A stretch of 64,000 nt of DNA from Pyronema omphalodes (lineage: Eukaryota > Ascomycota > Pezizomycetes > Pezizales > Pyronemataceae): assembly GCA_024516155.1 (NCBI GenBank), contig JAJJXM010000011.1:310001-374000 (forward strand), written 5' to 3'. The position numbers and the translations under genes were made by a program. Below are positions 1 through 11,103 of this stretch, one piece after another (the first letter of the stretch is position 1; every line of letters begins with the position of its first letter). The notes below the pieces were generated by a model. The model was given only the letters and a program-made list of their open reading frames with translations. It searched no databases and had not been told where the DNA came from.

Positions 1-429
1 GCCCACCCGTCAACCGACCAGAACCATAACCACCTCTCCTCCCAAATGCAACACACAACTTTGGGCCAGGTACAGATGCATCCGGTTCACCAGGTTGGAG
101 GTGCCGGTTTCGCAGGTGCCGTCGTCGCCGCGCAGTTAATTCCTCAGACACAGCATACACAGGCACAGCAGATCCAAGCTCACCTTCATCAACAGTTTCT
201 GCAAATGCAGCAGAACCAGCAGCCTGCTCTTCAGCAGCAGGTAGCTGGAGCTCTTACTGCCGCTAATGCTACCACAAATACTGGAGGAAATTACAGAGTT
301 TTTAAACTACAGTTTGATGCAAGATGGATTATTTGTTGTACTCAAGATACAAAGATTGTTGGATGGGATTATGCCGCTGATGATGAGGATATTATTGAAG
401 CTAGCCGATTCTTTGCAGTTGACCCTTGA
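1..429 (+). CDS. C-terminal end of an F-box/WD40-repeat protein (partial)
   Basis: The reading frame is open from the first base of the window, so the 5' part of the gene is missing; the first ATG at 46 is internal and is not the start. The visible 142 residues begin with a Gln/His-rich low-complexity stretch and end in a conserved block reading FKLQFDARWIICCTQDTK and then IVGWDYAADDED, just before the TGA at 427. This block resembles the last WD40 blade and tail of fungal F-box/WD40 substrate receptors of SCF ubiquitin ligases (FWD-1/beta-TrCP-like), judged from memory of the family. Neither the F-box nor the other blades are in the window, so the subfamily is uncertain. Confidence 0.55.
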   Translation, partial: AHPSTDQNHNHLSSQMQHTTLGQVQMHPVHQVGGAGFAGAVVAAQLIPQTQHTQAQQIQAHLHQQFLQMQQNQQPALQQQVAGALTAANATTNTGGNYRVFKLQFDARWIICCTQDTKIVGWDYAADDEDIIEASRFFAVDP

Positions 430-1970
430 GTCGTGAGTAAGAGGGGATTGAGGTTGAATACCCATTGCGTTTTCTTTTTTTATTATGGTTTTTTTTTTCT
501 TTTCGTTTTTTGGTTGGGCGTTGAATCTTGCATGGTTAGGTTGATGGGATTTGTTTGTTTGTTTTGTGTTTTTAAGAGCTTTACGTTTTTACTCGCGAAG
601 GATTTACAACTGTTTTTTTTTGTCCTATACCAGAAATACTGTTTGATCTGATATTAATGGATTTTAAGCTTGCTTTTTTTTGTTGTTGTTGTTGTTTTAT
701 CTTGTTTTTATCTTGTTTTCTTCACAATTTTTTTTATACCCGTTTTCTGCTTAATCAATGCGTGATTTTTTCTTTTTCAAGCGATATGATGCATGTTATA
801 CCCTTCCTTCGCCTTATATCATCATACCTTACCTTATATGATCTTATTTTACTTCGTCTTGTCATATACCCTGTCTTATCTCATGTTTGAGATCCTGTTT
901 TTTTTTTTCTTTTTTTGCTTTGCTTTGTTAGTTGTTAATTGCGTAAAATATCTAATGATTTTGAATATCTAAATACTCGTCAAAAGTTATTTACATATTT
1001 ATTTATTGAATCGTACGCTGACCGAGGCAAGCGAGACCTAAAAAGCCCATGCAGAACTAAAATAATATTTAAATCCCGTCCTGGTAATCTAAAGTTAATT
1101 ACCTAATGAACCCCCCCTAATCTCATATATATACTCATATAATCCGTTAAATAAAGTATAAAAAGACTTGTCAAAAGTTATGGGTTTGTTTGTTTGGTTA
1201 GTTGGGGTATATTATATTTCGATATATGTTGGTCAATGCCCAGATGCCCAGATGCCGAAACCCTTGATGAGATGTGATGGATATTATAGTCCTTCCTATT
1301 TGATATACTCTACATACTCGACCTCAGAGCTGCTTGGAGGAAAATATATCGAGTTTATAGAGAATACGATTAAGAATAGCAGAATAGCAGGTGTCTGTAT
1401 CTGTATCGGTATCACCACGGAAGTTGCTGTCGTATGCACATGGAATTGGATATGAGATATTACTGTACATAGAAATATGGATGTAGTATACAATGTACGT
1501 ACATACATACGCTGGTTCTTCATGAGCTAGAAAGGCACTAAGTAGGCGCTTATGATTGTAATTTGTAGAGTGCTGGATGAGGAAATATCGGTTCTCTGTT
1601 GGTTACGAGACTGCCATGGCACCTGCACTGAGAAAATTGGTGTCTAGGATAAGGTGTAAAGTCGAATTTGATTTGTGCACATAGATGTACAGTAGTAGTC
1701 GTTTTATGAAGATTTTCAACCGGTGTATATTAAGACTTAGAGAAGATATGGATGTGGTCGTTGAGGCTTTGTTTTTATTGTAGAAATATGAATGCTAAAT
1801 AATCATACAGTATAATCTACTAATTTAATCCGCTGTGGTTCTGGATTTTAGAATTGCAATGGATAGTAAGGTATATGATAAATCGGTAAATGGAATAAAC
1901 TAGTAAAGGGTTGAACAGTTTTTTGCATGAATTTTCCTCAAACATCGCAGGCAGACGGTGCGTAGCATTC
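430..1970. other. Intergenic region, 3' flanks of two convergent genes
   Basis: About 1.5 kb between the stop codons of the F-box/WD40 gene and the acyltransferase gene. The first 500 bases are very T-rich on the plus strand, as expected for a fungal 3' UTR and terminator region. The short reading frames here have no coding character. The region contains the short insertion bounded by direct repeats at 975-1181, listed separately. Confidence 0.6.
975..1181. mobile_element. Short insertion with 16-bp direct repeats (copy 1)
   Basis: A 175-bp segment (991-1165) is bounded by a 16-bp direct repeat at 975-990 and 1166-1181. The repeats differ at one position (C/T); the shared core reads GTCAAAAGTTAT. 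The segment starts with TT, ends in an A-rich stretch (AAATAAAGTATAAAAAG), and its first 70 bp or so is related to the insertion at 56421-56474. Bounding repeats plus an A-rich end are typical of retroposed short elements. No coding capacity. The element is not recognised. Confidence 0.5.
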
Positions 1971-3200
1971 CTAAACAGCGCATCCGGGCCATGCTTCACG
2001 AGTAAGTCTCATCAATGCTGACTGCTTGTGTGGGAAAGAAATTTCCCTCTCCTTTGAGAATCCTTCCTCCATAAGATAACGGATAAATCTACAAGTGGAT
2101 CGATTAGTAAATCTTCTATATATCTCGATTTTCTGGATATGAGTAGCTTACCGCTCGTTATCAACTCTAGGCTCCAATGATACTGTCATAGTTCTGGGGT
2201 CATCGCAGAAACAGTAGTGGATAAGTCCTCCCAACCATCCCTTAACTCTGTGACTTCCTCTGAACTTCTCCTCTCCAATCAAGACGTGTAGTCCTCTCTC
2301 CCAATCATCCGCCTTTGCATATTGTCCCAAACGATCCTCCTTAACCCAGTAGATCTCGAAGTACCCAAAGGGCTCGGCAATACCAGACTCGATAACCCTT
2401 CCATCTCTCACCACAACCTCTTCCCAGGATCCAATAACAGGGAAAGAATGATCATAACCCAAATTCTTTCTCAAGAACTGCTCCGTTTTTTCCGTAGGAC
2501 CTTCCTCACCCCAGAACCGGGAAACTCGAGGTTGATTCATCCACTTATTCAACAACTCCACATCATCCAACGTAGCCAATCTAAACGTCAAAACAGCATT
2601 TAAAGCCGGAATATGTCTTCTATACAAATCCCTCGCCGGTCTAGGTCTAAGCGGTGCTCTTACTCCATTGCTGGTAATCAGGTATAAACATGGAGAAGGC
2701 AACTTGATGTACGGGTAGGAAATCTGCCAAAATGTTCGTCGCATACAATGCGCATAGTAGATATCCTCCGTAGGGTGTCGGAGCATAAACACAATTCCAG
2801 CCTGCTCAGCAGCGGCAAGTGCATCCTCATGAGCAAAAGCTCCAACCCGCTCAAGAGTAACGCGCCAGTCCTGGCAGGGAGCTCCAGGCCGGGGATCGTT
2901 CTGTGCTGGTGGCTTCAGGTGGAAATACCAAGTCAAAGTCGCGTAGAGGAGGAAAACGGCATCTGGATGAGGTTGGCCAGTGCAGGTGAAGGCATCGACA
3001 ATTGCAATACGGTCAGATTGTGCCGTGGGTGCGGTGTTGGTAGGGTTGTTCAGGTGAACTGTCCATTTTGCGTATACGGTCCCGGCTCGTGGGTCGCTGT
3101 GGGTGATGAAAATTGTTCCCCGAGGAATTGGCGACGGACTGACAATTGTCAGTTGCGAATGGTCGGGGAGGAAGATAACGGAGGTGGCTGCGGAGGTCAT
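1971..3200 (-). CDS. sidL: N5-hydroxyornithine acyltransferase, SidL/SidF family (siderophore biosynthesis)
   Basis: Two exons: 3200-2152 and 2088-1971, with an intron at 2151-2089 (donor GTAAGC, branch TTACTAAT, acceptor TGTAG). The protein is 388 aa. The C-terminal half (about residues 200-388) is the MbtK/IucB-like GNAT acetyltransferase domain, with RLATLDDVELLNKWMNQPRV, GYFEIYWVKEDRLGQYA, the HVLIGEEKFRG block and LEPRVDNERF followed by FPHKQSALMRL. Splicing restores this last conserved block exactly. These enzymes acylate N5-hydroxyornithine to make the hydroxamate groups of ferricrocin or fusarinine-type siderophores. The protein ends in GCAV, with no PTS1 tripeptide, which fits the cytosolic SidL branch (acetyl transfer) better than peroxisomal SidF; this is inference. 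GATA-type motifs upstream (3353-3358, 3434-3439, 3440-3445) would fit iron-responsive GATA control but are too common to prove it. No other siderophore genes adjoin. Confidence 0.85.
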
Positions 3201-4980
3201 TGCTGGATAACTGCCTGACTGGCTGGCGCTGGTGGTAATATTTTCTTCACGGAAAAAAATGCAAATTTTGTGGGGGCGGGCATAAAATCAGATGGAAATT
3301 GGATTAATCACGTGGTCGACAGGGATTGGCGATGAGGTGATCGGTGAAACGGAGATAGAGAGATGAGCATCGAGGTTGTTGTTGCTGCAAAACCCGCGAA
3401 TATTTCATGGATTTGAGTGTTGTGGGTTGTTCGCGATAGCTATCTATGGGAATTGGGTGATCTACCTGAAGCTTAAGCTGTTCACGCGAACCATAAAGAC
3501 CATATCTGATCATCTGATATCACTCGTAGATCCTTGAAGCGCTAATCTGACGACCGAGATATACCGATCGACTCACGTGACACAAGACGTCGCCTAAGTT
3601 TTGTCGCCGTAAGCGTCCAAAGGTTGCGTTTCAAATCACTGTTCGATTTTCAGTTTTTGAATAACAGTCTACAAAAATGTATTCTCAATCTATGCTAATC
3701 ATCCAGCTCATCTAATGCAATTGTCCCTTCTTTCTGCATGTCTCCTGTCAAATGCCACCGTCTTATATTACGCTGTGCTAATGGATCAACTGTGATGACT
3801 TCCACAAAATCAGTTGCATGAAAACGAATCAAATCATATTAACGTGTTAGCTCTGGGTTTCGATTGTTAAAGTAGCTAATAAATACTTCATACCAACAAT
3901 ACTTTCATGCTCCCCATACTTACTCTGTCTGGAGCGACGAGTGCAATTGTTCCTGCAGTTTCTTAAAATCATGTACATAGTGATTTAATAACTATGTGAA
4001 CGTAGTTACCCTTATATATCTAATGGATAGATGAATAGGGAGCAATATACGCTTGCGTATTCTCCTCGATACAAAACCGCTTCCGCACGAAGAGCTCGCA
4101 GTGGAAAATAATTTATAATCACTTCGGAATTACCATACTGCCTGGCTCTCCTTCTATAATCTGATTTCCACGGATTCTCTGGACCTACCCTTTTATGCCG
4201 GTGTAAGACGGATCATCATAGCGACACACAAATATTGCACATGCCGCGTCTGTATCAGAACTGGATTCGGGATGTCACATAGGATAAATACCATATGTGA
4301 AACTTCCGGCTTTGTATGCCAACCGGCGGTGACTTTTGTGTTCATAACCAATGGATAGAGCCTGAATATACTTGCAGCACACCATCGAGAGTGATCACTG
4401 ATGATGCCAGAAAGATTCACCATGCGCTTTTGGAGTGCACTGTGCGCACCACCCTGGCAACTATCTAGCTCCGTTGATCAGCCACGCCATTCGCATAGCT
4501 CGCCGTACTCATGCCAAATAGAAGGCATTTCCATTGATTTCATGTGTAAAACGATATTTCATATAGAAAGGGAAACTGTGAAACTGTATGGCATCTGTGT
4601 GCAAAATGTAAAATGCGGGGTATGCGGTACGGAGTGCATCATCATGCACTGTAATTGTTCTTTCCGGAAGTTATGAAATTTCATCCGCGAAAGCTACGAT
4701 TGCACCGCCTTTAGCGTCCATCTAAGTTTTGAAGCTAGATCATATTCAGCGAAATCAAAACAAAGTTACACCCGTCGAGAAAGTATCTGAAACTATCCTT
4801 CGCTTCTCTTTTCTTTCGCACACATTCGTTTGCTCTGCATCCGTTGCTGAACACTCTCGCATCCACGCGCTCTCACTCATTCTACGTCACGCTCGCTGTC
4901 AATCATTCCGATCCTAACACCATATACCCCGCGCTCAATCATACTCCATGCATAATATATTCGCGGTTTCTCCCAGCAAA
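3201..4980. other. Divergent intergenic region
   Basis: About 1.8 kb between the divergently transcribed acyltransferase gene and the small gene at 4981. It should hold both promoters. The part next to 4981 is pyrimidine-rich (TCTTTTCTTTCGC, CTCTCACTCATTCTAC), as is common upstream of fungal start codons. Short reading frames on both strands show no domain or codon signal. Confidence 0.5.
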
Positions 4981-5799
4981 ATGTATTCTGCCTGCCCTCC
5001 ACCACAATTTCTGCGTCCAGCAACTACAAATCAACAAGCAATGTCTGTTCTCTCGCCAGCGCCCATTTCTCTCACACGCAAGCGCTCTCCGGCTGTAGCA
5101 TTTGACGCGGACGCGACGCCACCATCCTCGCGCCCTCCGAGCCGCACACATACCAAGCGCGTCCGGTCTTTGAAGCACGCACAAGAACGTCCCACATGGG
5201 TTCAGGAACGTGTGAATAGCACTCGTGTTGATTCACGGATTGACGGAGATATGTCGGTGGACGTGCGGTATCCGAACCATACTATGGCTGCGGCATCTGT
5301 TGGCGGATTGATGCGGGATGAAGGGTTCACGGTGCTGTGCTTTCTGGGTATGGGAGGAGACACGACAATGGAGAGTATTGGTGCGTGTAGGGGATTGTTG
5401 GAGGGTCTAGGAGCGATTTGTTATGGCGTTAGTTTGCAGGCTGCGCATATGGGGAGGGCCGTGCCAATAAGTATGTGCTACCAGTGGCGGAATTCCTAAG
5501 AAGTGAACATTGTCGCTAATGTAACGTTGATAGTTCATGATGCGCAGAGAACGTTGACAAAGAATTTGGGGTTACTGCACCCCCTGGGGGGAGGACGAGT
5601 GGCGCTGGACGCCATTGTCGTGTTGGATGCAGAGAGCCGAGCCAGAATGGTGTTGCCAATTGGATGGGGTGTTAGGGGCACCTCTGAAGACAGCGCGAAT
5701 TTGTGGGAGAATGTGATGGGCCGTGTGGTGAGAGGTGTCGAATGGTTGCGGGGCGAGGTGGTTGAGACAGCCATGGAGGTGGACATGCTGATGTACTAA
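4981..5799 (+). CDS. Hypothetical protein, possible thioredoxin-like fold
   Basis: Two exons: 4981-5470 and 5534-5799. The intron at 5471-5533 has donor GTATGT, a GCTAAT branch and acceptor GATAG. The product is 251 aa from the ATG at 4981, chosen for its A at -3; 4948 and 5041 are alternative in-frame starts. The first 100 residues are low complexity and basic. The remainder reads TVLCFLGMGG, LLEGLGAICYGVSLQAAHMG, VPIIHDAQRTLTKNLGLL, GGGRVALDAIVVLDAESRAR. This order (beta strand, 'GVS', 'DAQRTLTKNLGL', then 'VVLDAESRARMVLP') looks like the second half of a peroxiredoxin/AhpC-type fold. No CxxC or peroxidatic cysteine sits where it should, so catalysis is doubtful. I do not recognise the family with certainty. 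The downstream neighbour is on the same strand but about 1 kb away. Confidence 0.65.
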
Positions 5800-6800
5800 A
5801 AGTGGGTTAACGGCGCAATGTTTTCTTTGGGGTTTGGTTTAGGTTTCGTTCGGGGTTTTCCTTGGATATCATATGGCTTTCGTGCATTCTTCCTTTTTCT
5901 AAAATACACATGTTTCTGTCCCTTTTTGTCAATATTTTGGTTAACTTCTCGAAGATTAAGGTTATTTCCTTTACGGCACTCTGGGGAAGGGCTAATTCCC
6001 GGGGGTTGCGGTTATTCAATCATTTCAAGGCTTTATTCAAGCAGAGTCTACTCGCTATTACTTTACTGGAGAGACTTTGGGGTTATTTATTTTATGCATC
6101 GTAATATGAGCAAAATATATGATGATGACGACATTTATTCCCAGAAACAACGACATGCCTGTTTCTCGCTGGAGGACACAATGCAAAATTTCATACTTCG
6201 ACGGCAAACTTTAACCCTGATATATTAAATTTCAAACTTATGTGATCCTGTAGTCCGAACAGCTAACGATGAAGTCAAGACGATGATATTCAGAGTCTGT
6301 CTCTATGGTCCTCAGTGAAGTATGATTGGAATTTTCTCAATTTCAGGCATCAATTACACTAGCCATTTATATGCTCCAAGTGCGGCGTATGGGAATTTGA
6401 CAATAATGAGCTCCAGCCTCCGTTCGTCAGATGCATGCTCGGGTATGTATATGTATCTCTCGGCCTTAGCGTAAGACCCGCCGTTCCCGCGGCTCAGTTT
6501 AGTGCCTGTGTTCCGTTTTCCGGCTCTGCTTCTTACCCCACATTTTCCTCTAGTGCTGAGTCTCAACAAGGTTGGGGATTTGCAATGAGCTAATCTAAGC
6601 GCTAGGGCTGTATCTCCACGACAGCGTTCACGGTGAATCAGCCTTCCTCCATACCCGACGCTCAGTTCCACTACGTTGCGAACTTATATGGTTCGGACAT
6701 ATCCATGGGAATGTATATATAAGAAGCATGATCTCTGCTGTCGATATGCCAGAACAAAATCACCTCCATTTATCTCTTCCGTAGTAGACAATCAAAGACC
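5800..6800. other. Intergenic region upstream of the acyl-CoA synthetase gene
   Basis: One kilobase with no supportable gene. It includes the AT-rich 3' flank of the preceding gene and, at its right end, the core promoter of the next gene. The short frames at 5818-6228 and 6354-6671 show no conserved sequence. Confidence 0.5.
6714..6722 (+). promoter_or_regulatory. TATA box of the acyl-CoA synthetase gene
   Basis: TATATATAA lies 79 bases before the ATG at 6801, a usual distance for a fungal TATA element. A CAATC/CAAAG-rich leader follows. Assigned by position and sequence only. Confidence 0.4.
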
Positions 6801-8614
6801 ATGACGCCCGGCTTTTTCCAACCTGTGGGACAAGTTGATTTTCCTAGCTCAGACATCCTCTCATGGATGTTCGATCAGCCAGGATATGATCTGAATAAAA
6901 CGGTGAGTGGTTCCTATCACGTGGTTCTACAGAAAGCTAACATTTGCATAAGATTTACGTTTCTGCTAATGATCCATCGCGCTCGCTCACGGCTGGTCAA
7001 TGCAGAGACACTATCCGCCGCTTCGCAAAAGGTCTTCAAACTGCGGGCTTTAAAAAGGGCGATACGCTGCTATTGCACTCATTTAATGACGTACGTTTCC
7101 CTAGCTCGGATAAACTATATTTATATTGACATTAAATCAGATTAGCTACCCCCTTGTTGCTTTAGGGACCATAGCTGCTGGTGGAATTTGGACCGGGTCA
7201 AACCCAGCGTATACCGCTTCGGAGCTGGTGCACCACATGCGTAGTGCCGATGTTCGTTTTATCATATCCGAGCCGGAGACTATCGCTACAGTACGGGAAG
7301 CCGGAGATCAAGTTGGAATTCCCGCCGAGAATTATTGGATATTTGACAACTTGCCTTCTCAGCAGGAGGCCATATTAAAGGAACCTCTGGCCGCAAACTA
7401 CCGCTCATGGCGCTCCCTCCTTTGCCATGGAGAAACAGATTGGGTACGCTTCCAGGACGAGGCAACATCTGCATCAACCACTGCAATGCGTTTATTTTCT
7501 TCCGGTACCACAGGACTTCCAAAGGCGGCCAATATCTCACATCAGAATCTGATAGCACAACATACCGTATTCCTTGAATATCGGCGAATTCCATACGTGC
7601 CAGTTTTCTGTCTGCCGCTTCCTATGTTCCACGCTGCCTGTGCTCCGAGCGCAATCATCTCTATGCTCCGTTCTAGCATTCGTTGCTTAGTCATGCGACG
7701 CTTCGACTTGGATCTCTACTTGAACACCGTCCGTGATTATGGCGTCACCCATCTCTCGCTGGTTCCTCCAATGGTCCTGGCTATGGTTATGTCTCCCAAA
7801 GTTAATGCATCATTCTTCAAGTCCGTTCGCATAGCAGCATCAGGTGCAGCACCTCTTTCTCTCGGCATTCAGAAGCGATTTCAGAAGCTTTTGCCTGAGA
7901 GGGCAACAATGACACAGGCATGGGGAATGACGGAAACTACGTGTATTGCTACAAAGTTCTTTCATGGAGAAAGTGATGATACTGGTAGTGTAGGCCGTCT
8001 TCTCCCAGGACTAGAGGCAAAGCTTATCGATGATGATGGGAGGGAGATAAGAGTATACAACCAAATCGGCGAGATGTGTGTTCGTGGAAAGACAGTATTC
8101 CAAGGGTATTACAACAACGATGAGGCCAATAGGCAATCTTTCGATGCTGAGGGCTATTATAAAACTGGGGATGTCATGATGTGTGATGGAGCAAGCAAGT
8201 TGTGGTACATTGTCGACCGGAAGAAGGTTTGTTTGTTCGTTCCATTCAACGAATAATAATCATGATACTGACAGAATTTAGGAGCTGATCAAAGTCCGTG
8301 GTTTTCAAGTCGTCCCTCCAGAAATTGAAGCAGTACTTCTTTCACACGCAGACGTAATTGATGCGGCTGTCATAGGAGTTCCCAGTCCTGACGGAGAGGG
8401 CGAACTACCACGGGCTTATGTCGTTAAGAGACCGAGTTCTAGAGTTACATCGGATGAGTTATTCGAATACTGCCGGTTGAGATTGGCAAGCTACAAGAGG
8501 CTTGATGGAGGAATTGTGTTCTTGGATCAACTTCCAAAGAACGCAAGCGGAAAAATTCTCAAGAAGACATTGCGAGAGATGGCTAAGAAGGAGGGAATAA
8601 GGGCAAAGTTGTAG
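6801..8614 (+). CDS. Peroxisomal 4-coumarate:CoA ligase-like acyl-CoA synthetase
   Basis: Four exons: 6801-6902, 6953-7090, 7141-8226 and 8282-8614. All introns are phase 0 and 50-55 nt. The product is 552 aa, the normal size for the adenylate-forming 4CL/luciferase family, which converts a carboxylic acid, ATP and CoA to an acyl-CoA. Visible motifs: the phosphate-binding loop LFSSGTTGLPKAANISH near residue 200, QAWGMTETT, GYYKTGDVMMCD, the hinge IVDRKKELIKVRGFQVVPPEI (read across the last intron) and the catalytic-lysine segment LPKNASGKILKK near the C-terminus. The protein ends in AKL, a PTS1 peroxisomal signal. That suggests a role in beta-oxidation of an aromatic or fatty acid, or in a secondary metabolite step; the substrate cannot be read from sequence. 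No partner genes adjoin. Confidence 0.9.
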
Positions 8615-9567
8615 TACCTGTCAGGTGTAAACCGAAATCACCATAACAACTACCTTTAATTGTATAATGTTCCGCTGAGTATGTATTTAAACCACAGTGC
8701 ACTTGATGACTGAACCAAAATATCTCCGAGAAACAAACACTCGGAAATATCATTATGCGGTTGAGGGGTTATATACTGCTTATGGAGTTGAGTATCAAAC
8801 ACTTCCGTTGGAACTTCAATGTTTTGCCACAGCAACGGGCCGTCACCGAAGTCTCCAACGGGTCAGGGGTAGTACACCAACTTTAACCGGGCTTGGCTAC
8901 ATCATGTATGTATGCGCACGCCAAGAACGGCGCCCAAAACCCCAACATCTAGACGACACAACTCAGCCCTGTGATAAAATTACCAACACCGGAGTTGGCA
9001 ACGCGTATGCGCTCGTGCACTTCGGATGATTCTAGATCAGGATTTGACAGCGCCAACAAGCTAAAGAGCACGTATGTAGCTGGCGAACTGACAGATGGAT
9101 GTCATTAGGCCAGTCGGGTATCATCATTCACAAACCTCCTCTCTGCACTGCGATGAAATTCATTTGAAACTAACTAATATATCACCCTCAAAAATATTAT
9201 GCTTAAGAACATCTTTTCGTAGTCTAACCGAAGATGTCACCTCATCAGTAATTTACTGTTATCAACTCCGCAGCCCCCTCCCCGGAATCATAAAAAGCAC
9301 GATCCATCGCTAAAGCCAGCCCATTGCGGCCAGCACGGTGTTTCAAGCCGTAAAAACGCCAACAATAAAACCAATGCAAATAACTACTCAGTCATGCCAG
9401 TCTTCTGTGCGCTATCTCTTCCTTTTCTCCCTTCTTCCCTTGCCCGCCCTTTTACCCTCTTTCATCCCCTCCTTCCTTTCTTCTCTCTTTAACAAAAAAT
9501 CCTCTTGAGCTTTATTAACTCAGCCCCTCGTTTATTACTTTGTTAAAACTTTTTCAGGACCATCACC
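8615..9567. other. Intergenic region upstream of a secreted-protein gene
   Basis: Nearly 1 kb with no supportable gene. The last 160 bases before the ATG at 9568 are strongly pyrimidine-rich (TCTCTTCCTTTTCTCCC and similar), a pattern common in promoters of well-expressed fungal genes. The 110-codon frame at 8697-9029 shows no recognisable sequence. Confidence 0.5.
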
Positions 9568-10756
9568 ATGCGTCCTATTTTTCTTCTTTCAGCAATATTT
9601 TGCAGCGTCTTCGTCAATGCACAAAGCGACCAAGGTTTGTTTTTTACCACTAGAAAAAAAAAACACGTATATAAAAATACCCTGATACTGACATCCATTG
9701 ATTTCTCCCAGTCAATGAAGCTGCAGACATAATTTACAACAACAATTACGAATCTTGGTGTACGGCTTGGCTTCCTCCAGTCACTCGCACTCGCATTTCC
9801 ACTATTCGTGTAAACGCACGCACCGCCACCGTTGCCCGTTCTACAGCCACCCGTAACGTCGGTGTTACTCGTACTGTCACAGCCGTTGTAACCACTACTG
9901 TTACCCGGTAAATATTTCTTATCCGTTCCTTTCATAAAATACCATAAACAACCCCCAAGAAACTCCATAAATTCCAAGGTTCTATACAAAACATGACTAA
10001 CACCCCCACAGAACCAGCACTGTTACAACAACCGCACCAGCCCGCCTTGCACGCCGCCAAGCACCAGCCGGCCGCCCTGCAAAGCCCGCTGCTCTTGCCC
10101 GCTTCTCAGATGCGGTTCTGACCGAAGCTTGTCTTTTCTTTGTTCAGCCCCGCACAGCAACTGTAGTTCAGCGGAACACACGGACTTTTGCTGCCAGGAC
10201 AGTCACTATTCTTGTCACCACCAGTGCCATTTCTAGCCCAACCACTGTCACCCGCACGGCAACTTCCACTGCAACTGCTGTAGTTACTGCTACTCACACC
10301 GTTAATCCCCCCAGTGGAAACACTCCTCCCCCTTCCCCTCCCCCACCATCGGGAGCTGGATCTGTGGATGCTGACAACGATCGCGGAAACGAGGAATCTA
10401 TCGCTGGAGATGTTGTCCCTAGTGGGGCATCACAGTGTAGGGATTTTACTGGTAACGGGCAGATTGCTATTGGTGTGCATCAGTACTCCTTCTCTACACC
10501 CGTAGGAAAGGAGGCATATGTGATTGACTGGAATGTCAAGAACGCACAAGACTGCTGTAACCGCTGCTTCAGCTCTGCTATGGGCTGTGCTTTCTGGAGA
10601 TTTGCGGATTCTTGTTTGATAATTGCAAACCCAACCCGGGCCAACCAGTGTGCTGCCACCAGACCCGTGGTGACTGTGACGACTGGTGGAAAAGACAGTG
10701 ACAGTATGGCAGGCCCCGGGGGATGTGGATGGCAAATTCAGAGGGCTAGGTTATAA
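9568..10756 (+). CDS. Secreted Thr-rich protein with C-terminal cysteine-rich (Apple/PAN-like) region
   Basis: Three exons: 9568-9634, 9712-9907 and 10012-10756; donors GTTTGT and GTAAAT, acceptors CCCAG and CACAG. The product is 335 aa. It begins with a clear signal peptide, MRPIFLLSAIFCSVFVNA, followed by QSDQ. The middle is a Thr/Val/Arg-rich stretch with many TRT and TVT tripeptides, then a Pro/Ser hinge. The last 95 residues hold eight cysteines, including a CC pair, in the order QCRDF, DCCNRCF, MGCAFW, DSCLI, NQCAA and GGCGW. This pattern recalls Apple/PAN-type domains that bind protein or carbohydrate, but the match is by eye. Likely secreted or wall-associated. The next gene, also encoding a secreted protein, points towards it. 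Confidence 0.75.
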
Positions 10757-11103
10757 GCGAAGTTTAAAGACCCATCTCAGTTAGCACGGATAGTAATTTG
10801 TAATCAGAAGTTTCGTTGAAAAATATAATTGCTCTCCAAGATGTGAATCACAATTCAGGGACTAAAAGTCAAAGCGAACAGTATCAATTGTGTAGTTAAT
10901 AGGATCAACCGAAATGCAATAAGAAGCCAACATAAATAGAAACATGTAGTGACCATAAAACACAAAGCAATCCGAATGATGTACCCCAAAATCTTTCAAC
11001 AAATACAAGCAACTAATATAATGTGTAAAGCAAATTCCAAAGAACTGAAGAACGAGGCATGGTTATCCCCAAGGTACCTCTAGTCATTAAAGGTATCAAA
11101 CCC
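10757..11103. other. Intergenic region between two convergent genes
   Basis: 347 bases between two stop codons facing each other. AT-rich, consistent with two 3' UTRs. Nothing else seen. Confidence 0.6.

Noticed and set aside
2748..3218. 156-codon plus-strand frame
   Set aside because: Antisense shadow of the SidL-type gene.
8697..9029. 110-codon plus-strand frame after the acyl-CoA synthetase gene
   Set aside because: No domain or codon signal; lies in the 3' flank.
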